Shown here: positions 13,191 through 14,562 of the stretch, one piece after another | Layout: each line of letters opens with the position of its first letter | Position numbering within the stretch: the first letter of the stretch is position 1 | Source of the DNA: Prosthecobacter debontii | Lineage (GTDB): Bacteria > Verrucomicrobiota > Verrucomicrobiia > Verrucomicrobiales > Akkermansiaceae | DNA: 14,562 nucleotides | Reading direction: 5' to 3' | Assembly: GCA_945883455.1 (NCBI GenBank) | Contig: CAMCXJ010000043.1 | Coordinates: forward strand, 1-14,562 | The notes under the pieces: generated by a model | Told to the model about the DNA's origin: nothing | Databases searched by the model: none | The model's input: only the letters and a program-made list of their open reading frames with translations | Position numbers and translations under genes: made by a program

Positions 13191-14562
13191 ATGAAACCCG
13201 CAAAATACAGAGAGATCCGGGATGGCGGGCGCGGCTTCGCGCTTGTCGCCACCTTGTCGCTCATGGTGCTACTCACCATATTGGCGGTGGGCTTGCTGAG
13301 CCTCTCCGCCGTTTCCCTCCGCTCTTCCGCCCAAGGTAGTGCCCAAGCCGATGCGCGTGCCAACGCGAAACTCGCGCTGATGATCGCCATCGGGGAACTC
13401 CAAAAAGAAATGGGGCCGGACATGCGGGTGAGCGCCGAGGCCGCGATTTTCGACCAGAACCCGGAGACCGCAGCACCCGATGGAGTCGCACAGCCGCGCT
13501 GGCTTGCCAGCTATGATTCTTGGGGAAACTGGTTGAACGCCGAATACGCACCTCTGGGAAAAAGCTCACTCTCAATCGGCGCCACCTACACGCCAAAACG
13601 CGAAAGAATGTTCCGTAGGTGGCTGCTTTCCATGCCCCTGGGCAGTGGATCAAACGCGAACGCCGTGGATTCGCTGGGCGGCTGGGACGATTCAAATTCC
13701 GTGGTGCTGGTCGGAGATGGAAGCTTGGGAAAAGACTTTGCATTGAGCCAACCCGAGCAGATCACCCGTGCGTATCTCACCCGCGTCGGCGCGAAAGGCA
13801 GGAACGCATGGTGGATCAGTCCCCAGAACCACAAAGCCATTATTGATCGCGCGAAGTCGCCACGCACCCTTGCGGTCGATGAATGGCAAGCATCCCAGGG
13901 TGACACGGCGGAAGTGGGTGTCGGTGCCCTATCTGGACTCGGTGCGCTCGATACAAACGCCCTGATCGGTGAGAAACTGATTTCCTACGACACCCTCCGC
14001 GCCGCGCAACTCGACGGAGTGAAGGTGCAGAGCCATTTTTTCGACCTCACCAACCGCAGCCGCGGCGTGCTGGCCAGCGTGCGCACCGGTCACCTCAGGA
14101 AAGACCTCAGCCTGCTTTTCGAAAAGGACAACAGCACCCTCCCCGCGCCCTACAAATACACTGCGGGCATGGGCCCGGAGCCTTCGATCCGCCCGATGAG
14201 TCCGGATCTGCTTTCGAAAGCCCCCAAAGTCACGAACCGCCATTTCGCATCATGGACGAACATGCGCCATTTTTACCGGATGTATCGCAACAACAGCGAT
14301 GCCACCTCGCCGGGTGCCGGTGTCAGCACGGGAGCCTCCGGTGCGCTCCAATGGTCGGGTTCGCAGCCTTATTCCGACGTGCAGATTCCCTTGCTATACC
14401 GCGATAGGACGAAAGTGGGCCAATGGCTTGGCGATAACGCTTACCACCGCCTTCCCGTTCTCGCCAAACTGACCTTCATCTACAGCCTGATGAGCGAGCG
14501 GGTGAATGCGGCCAGCACGACCGATCTGCGTTACCGCCTTTATCTGGTTTACACGCCTGTTT
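13191..14562 (+). CDS. Second Verru_Chthon cassette protein A-like gene (3' end outside window)
   Basis: The frame is open from ATG 13191 to the window end, giving 457 codons of an expected total of about 1250. A GAGGA sequence (13183-13187) lies just upstream. The N-terminus mirrors the gene at 8662: Gly-Phe at 15-16, leader GFALVATLSLMVLLTILAVG, identical residues 35-53 and ALMIAIGELQK. Further matches are AWWISPQNHKAIID (compare AWHVSDESAKARIN), GVLASVRTGHLRKDLSLLFE, and RLYLVYTPV at the very end, which corresponds to the place of the TAG in the first copy. Here a CTT Leu codon stands at that place, so this copy is intact as far as visible. It is a membrane-anchored, externally exposed protein of a probable pseudopilin-like system (inference). 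It is the third gene of a compact plus-strand cluster. Confidence 0.82.
   Translation, partial: MKPAKYREIRDGGRGFALVATLSLMVLLTILAVGLLSLSAVSLRSSAQGSAQADARANAKLALMIAIGELQKEMGPDMRVSAEAAIFDQNPETAAPDGVAQPRWLASYDSWGNWLNAEYAPLGKSSLSIGATYTPKRERMFRRWLLSMPLGSGSNANAVDSLGGWDDSNSVVLVGDGSLGKDFALSQPEQITRAYLTRVGAKGRNAWWISPQNHKAIIDRAKSPRTLAVDEWQASQGDTAEVGVGALSGLGALDTNALIGEKLISYDTLRAAQLDGVKVQSHFFDLTNRSRGVLASVRTGHLRKDLSLLFEKDNSTLPAPYKYTAGMGPEPSIRPMSPDLLSKAPKVTNRHFASWTNMRHFYRMYRNNSDATSPGAGVSTGASGALQWSGSQPYSDVQIPLLYRDRTKVGQWLGDNAYHRLPVLAKLTFIYSLMSERVNAASTTDLRYRLYLVYTPV

Noticed and set aside
1..14562. CRISPR arrays, insertion sequences, rRNA or tRNA genes
   Set aside because: No regularly spaced direct repeats, transposase motifs with terminal repeats, or structured RNA genes were seen on either strand.

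Overview
The window most likely comes from a member of the Verrucomicrobiota (Luteolibacter- or Verrucomicrobium-like), a GC-rich Gram-negative bacterium. Three things point there. One is a very large secreted PVC-type heme-binding CxxCH protein carrying an SGNH-like head. The second is a pair of long proteins that I recognise, from memory of the family and without a search, as the lineage-restricted 'Verru_Chthon cassette protein A' type. The third is the set of neighbouring families (S10 carboxypeptidase, ECF sigma factor, GAF protein) that are common in that phylum.

Left part (1-3788). The window opens inside a LolD/MacB-type ABC ATPase, which lacks its Walker A end. It converges on a minus-strand membrane/coiled-coil protein with a Gly-Glu repeat. 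The junction between them is almost entirely a 71-bp inverted repeat. A gap of about 350 bp follows, holding an AT-rich palindrome and what looks like the N-terminal stump of a GNAT acetyltransferase gene. After it comes a secreted serine carypeptidase-type enzyme (family S10 carboxypeptidase) with all three catalytic residues visible.

Middle part (3819-8451). A 1047-residue exported protein lies on the minus strand (SGNH-like domain, membrane-bound-dehydrogenase-type propeller, helical repeats, C-terminal cytochrome c). A roughly 350-bp divergent region with several short repeats separates it from a plus-strand ECF sigma factor. The sigma gene converges on a minus-strand GAF-domain gene. That junction again is one large inverted repeat, with the same GGCGGAT...ATCCGCC core as the first, so the two form a dispersed palindromic family placed at convergent gene ends.

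Right part (8662-14562). This is the most interesting region: a tight plus-strand cluster of cassette-A-like gene 1, a 237-residue exported protein of unknown function, and cassette-A-like gene 2 (cut by the window end). The A proteins begin with a PilX/GspK-like hydrophobic leader with no Glu at position 5. They carry GspK-reminiscent motifs and probably belong to a pseudopilin-like surface or secretion apparatus, which is inference. Gene 1 is split by a single in-frame TAG at 9919-9921 and its frame stays open for 834 more codons, so it is a recent pseudogene, a sequencing error, or a readthrough case. Its middle is much poorer in GC than its ends. No B, C or D cassette partners are visible, so this looks like a separate A-plus-partner module that has been duplicated.
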